From Ignavibacteria bacterium (lineage in GTDB: Bacteria; Bacteroidota; Ignavibacteria; Ignavibacteriales; SURF-24), in assembly GCA_025612375.1 (NCBI GenBank), contig JAAXKN010000002.1, positions 248,001 through 312,000 of the forward strand: DNA of 64,000 bases, in the 5' to 3' direction. Shown one piece after another: positions 63,402-64,000 of the stretch (the stretch's first letter is position 1; each line of letters starts with the position of its first letter). The translations under genes and the position numbers were made by a program. The notes below the pieces were generated by a model that had not been told where the DNA came from, did not search any database, and was given only the letters and a program-made list of their open reading frames with translations.

Positions 63402-64000
63402 TTATAAATGCTTTATTGCCACGAGCACCGGAATTAAAGTTTTCCCCCTGCTCCTTGCACTGAATATGATACCATCTTTATACTTTAATTCAACATCTTT
63501 TTTGCTGACCATCCTGTCTTTGAAGGCAGAAACAATTCTGTCGTAGAAAGTTCCTTTCCCTTTTTCAACAATTTTCATCAGGCTGTCGAGGTTAAGCGCT
63601 TCTTTCGAATAGATAAAGCAGAAGTAGGAAATTCCAGGAATTGTGTCCAGCACGTTATAGCTTTCCTCATCGGGAATGGCAACGTTGTTCTGCCTGTATG
63701 GGAGGTATGCCAGCATTCTTTCAGTGAAAGGGAATATTTTGTATGTCTTAAATGTAAGATCACTGCTGAAGGCGTAGACGTAAGCGGGTTCATTGTTAGA
63801 GATTCTGAGTTCAAAGACTGTATTTGAAGGATAAGGCTTCTCCATTATGAAGAACTCGCCGTTATACCGCGCTTTCATTTCGCGCCCCGTACTTTCCTTA
63901 AATATAAGCGAGCCGGATAAGTCAACTTTTGATGAATCGTTTTGGGATTTATCTATCAGCTCAAAGGCCAGTTTGCAGAAGAAGTCAAAGTCCTTGTATC
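63402..64000 (-). CDS. DUF4384 domain protein, 5' end outside the window
   Basis: The frame is open to the right edge of the window, giving about 198 visible residues of a longer protein. The ATG at 63878 is internal: 40 further codons upstream remain open and look coding (YKDFDFFCKLAFELIDKSQN). A DUF4384-type domain covers the middle: ISNNEPAYVYAFSSDLTFKT, KIFPFTERMLAYLPYRQNNV and IPGISYFCFIYSKEALNLDS. DUF4384 is often joined to, or next to, caspase-like peptidases in other bacteria, and here the caspase gene is two genes downstream. The domain may bind a peptide or regulate the protease; that is not established. Confidence 0.78.
   Translation of the reverse strand, partial: YKDFDFFCKLAFELIDKSQNDSSKVDLSGSLIFKESTGREMKARYNGEFFIMEKPYPSNTVFELRISNNEPAYVYAFSSDLTFKTYKIFPFTERMLAYLPYRQNNVAIPDEESYNVLDTIPGISYFCFIYSKEALNLDSLMKIVEKGKGTFYDRIVSAFKDRMVSKKDVELKYKDGIIFSARSRGKTLIPVLVAIKHL

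Overview
The window is a single bacterial chromosomal segment of moderate GC. The lineage it suggests is the Ignavibacteria/Chlorobi side of the Bacteroidota. Five exported proteins end in the type IX secretion (T9SS) sorting domain, four of them with a recognisable NYPNPFNP-type motif and one with a variant tail. A PorV/PorQ-family barrel sits beside a carboxypeptidase-regulatory TonB-dependent receptor. Shine-Dalgarno sequences are often weak, and several genes use TTG or GTG starts. No rRNA, tRNA, CRISPR array or prophage was seen. The lineage is inferred from gene families, not from a marker-gene alignment. Layout, 1-8.4 kb: the 3' part of a multi-PAS sensor histidine kinase, a T9SS-exported alpha/beta-hydrolase-like protein, an ArnT/PMT-like glycosyltransferase on the opposite strand, and a periplasmic parvulin-type PPIase. 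Layout, 8.7-22.3 kb: a cell-surface block. It holds a seven-motif FG-GAP propeller protein, then a TonB receptor, a large T9SS protein and a PorV-like barrel, then a VanX-like dipeptidase followed by a repeat-propeller T9SS protein and a lipoprotein. Layout, 22.3-39.2 kb: housekeeping and stress genes. These are a DUF3667 membrane protein, a YeiH transporter with a LysR regulator, the ergothioneine genes egtB and egtD, a cyclase/Gnd/PEP-mutase-family operon, a RAYT transposase with its own REP palindromes, an NfeD-slipin pair, a YbaK deacylase, a saccharopine-dehydrogenase-family enzyme, a type II thioesterase and a DEAD-box helicase. Layout, 39.7-52.3 kb: one operon for branched-chain amino acids, ilvD-ilvB-ilvN-ilvC-leuB-leuA-leuC-leuD-cimA-ilvE. 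cimA supplies 2-oxobutyrate through citramalate, and LeuB and LeuCD would serve both the leucine and the citramalate branch. No ilvA is present. The operon is preceded by a consensus sigma-70-type promoter and an unlisted 56-codon ORF in which about half the residues are Ile, Leu or Val. Layout, 52.5-64 kb: a small outer-membrane barrel, a LolCDE-like ABC exporter operon ending in an AttH/CrtC-like protein and a YwbE protein, a repeat-rich spacer with an orphan T9SS tail fragment, and a minus-strand operon. That operon encodes a DUF4384 protein (cut by the window end), a small membrane-anchored protein, an exported Ig-caspase and a T9SS propeller protein. Most noteworthy items: the BCAA-rich leader-like ORF in front of the ilv/leu operon, the RAYT gene with three identical GTAG-footed REP palindromes and a decayed relative 21 kb away, the orphan T9SS sorting-domain remnant just past an intact T9SS gene, and the exported caspase operon.
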